A stretch of 5,950 nt of DNA from positions 1-5,950 of the forward strand of contig JAHDGN010000056.1 of assembly GCA_020627645.1 (NCBI GenBank). The letters run 5' to 3'. The DNA comes from Akkermansiaceae bacterium (GTDB lineage: Bacteria; Verrucomicrobiota; Verrucomicrobiia; Verrucomicrobiales; Akkermansiaceae). The position numbers were made by a program, and so were the translations under genes. A model generated the notes under the pieces. The model searched no databases. It saw nothing but the letters and a program-made list of their open reading frames with translations, and was not told the origin of the DNA. Each line of letters opens with the position of its first letter. Position 1 is the stretch's first letter. Of the stretch, positions 5,460-5,950 are shown piece after piece.

Positions 5460-5950
5460 ATGAAAAAAGTATTTATCAATTCCGCCGTCTTATCGCTAAC
5501 AGCGCTTGCTCAGGGAGCACTCATAACGGGAGTAACGATCGAAGACGTATCGTCCGAGTTGACCAGCTCCTCTTTTACTCGAGGAGCCGTCAACATTGTC
5601 AACGGATCTGGCTTTGACGCAACCAATGGGTTCCACGTGACAACGCCAGATGACAACATGTGGCTCAACAACGGCACTTTTTCTTCCGTCCCAGACGACC
5701 CTAATGCTCCAGGAGCAGTTATTACCTTTAACCTTGGGGATTCCTACAACCTTTCCAACCTCACGGTTTGGAATTACAACGAATCAGCCCAGGGCAATAT
5801 GGCACGTGGATCAAACCTCGTTGAGATTCTCTTCGCTGATAGTGTCGGCGGAGCCTTCACTTCTGCTGGTGACTTTAATTTCAACATTGCTCCAGGTAAC
5901 GTGACGAGCGATTTCGGCCAGGTGATTGATCTATCAGCAATCGCAGGGGC
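5460..5950 (+). CDS. Secreted surface protein, PEP-CTERM-associated type (partial, C-terminus outside window)
   Basis: From ATG at 5460 the frame stays open for 163 codons to the right edge. Residues 1-20 form a signal peptide: MKK, a hydrophobic core VFINSAVLSLTALA, and cleavage likely after Ala17 or Ala20. The mature part is Asn/Thr/Ser-rich and beta-strand-like. After TTPDDNMWLNNG come VITFNLGDSYNLSNLTVWNYNE and an RGSNLVEILFADS stretch, then FTSAGDFNFNIAPG. This 'ITF-LG-xYxLSxxxxWNYNE ... RG ... V' pattern resembles the discoidin/F5-8-type beta-sandwich domain common in exported Planctomycetota/Verrucomicrobiota proteins ending in PEP-CTERM. Those end in a PEP motif, helix and basic tail sorted by an exosortase; that end is not visible, so the assignment is inference. 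Codon use is less C-biased than in manC or truA. No Shine-Dalgarno is seen. Confidence 0.75.
   Translation, partial: MKKVFINSAVLSLTALAQGALITGVTIEDVSSELTSSSFTRGAVNIVNGSGFDATNGFHVTTPDDNMWLNNGTFSSVPDDPNAPGAVITFNLGDSYNLSNLTVWNYNESAQGNMARGSNLVEILFADSVGGAFTSAGDFNFNIAPGNVTSDFGQVIDLSAIAG

Noticed and set aside
5650..5904. Plus-strand 84-codon frame near the right edge
   Set aside because: It is out of frame with the signal-peptide-bearing gene from 5460, which explains the region better.

Overview
The window looks like an ordinary chromosomal stretch of a Gram-negative environmental bacterium. A Verrucomicrobiota member of the Opitutae / Puniceicoccales kind is my best guess. This is inference from gene style: a TerC protein of the 'GFDNLLYIS' type, an SH3-like lipoprotein with a Pro/acidic tail, a secreted protein resembling PEP-CTERM-associated surface proteins, and almost no Shine-Dalgarno sequences. 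No tRNA, rRNA, CRISPR array, phage gene or transposase gene is visible.

Layout. Positions 1-453 (minus) hold the N-terminal part of a TerC-family membrane protein that runs off the left edge. A Rho-independent terminator (494-523, minus) separates it from an SH3-like lipoprotein gene (552-1340, minus) with a long proline-rich C-terminus. A short divergent control region (about 1341-1383) leads into a nucleotide-sugar SDR dehydratase/epimerase related to RmlB (1384-2355, plus). A small two-helix hypothetical protein follows (2408-2794, minus). A plus-strand run then reads manC (2824-3900), an unreported-size two-helix membrane miniprotein (3915-4073), ruvX/yqgF (4155-4562) and truA (4610-5368). 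After about 90 bp, a secreted surface-protein gene begins (5460) and leaves the right edge.

How the genes fit together. The RmlB-like enzyme and ManC both act on nucleotide-activated sugars, so part of the window probably feeds surface polysaccharide synthesis. RuvX and TruA are housekeeping genes for RNA processing/recombination and tRNA modification. The lipoprotein, TerC protein, miniprotein and final secreted protein belong to the cell envelope. The plus strand is C-rich whichever strand carries the gene: plus genes prefer CTC/ATC/ACC codons and minus genes prefer TTG/GTG/GCG. This suggests a replication-strand skew rather than gene-specific codon choice.

I see no convincing new multi-gene system. 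The best leads are the RmlB-like enzyme, whose catalytic Thr-Asp-Glu is Thr-Gly-Lys; the abrupt loss of TerC similarity in an AT-rich stretch at the left edge; and the uncharacterised miniprotein between manC and ruvX.
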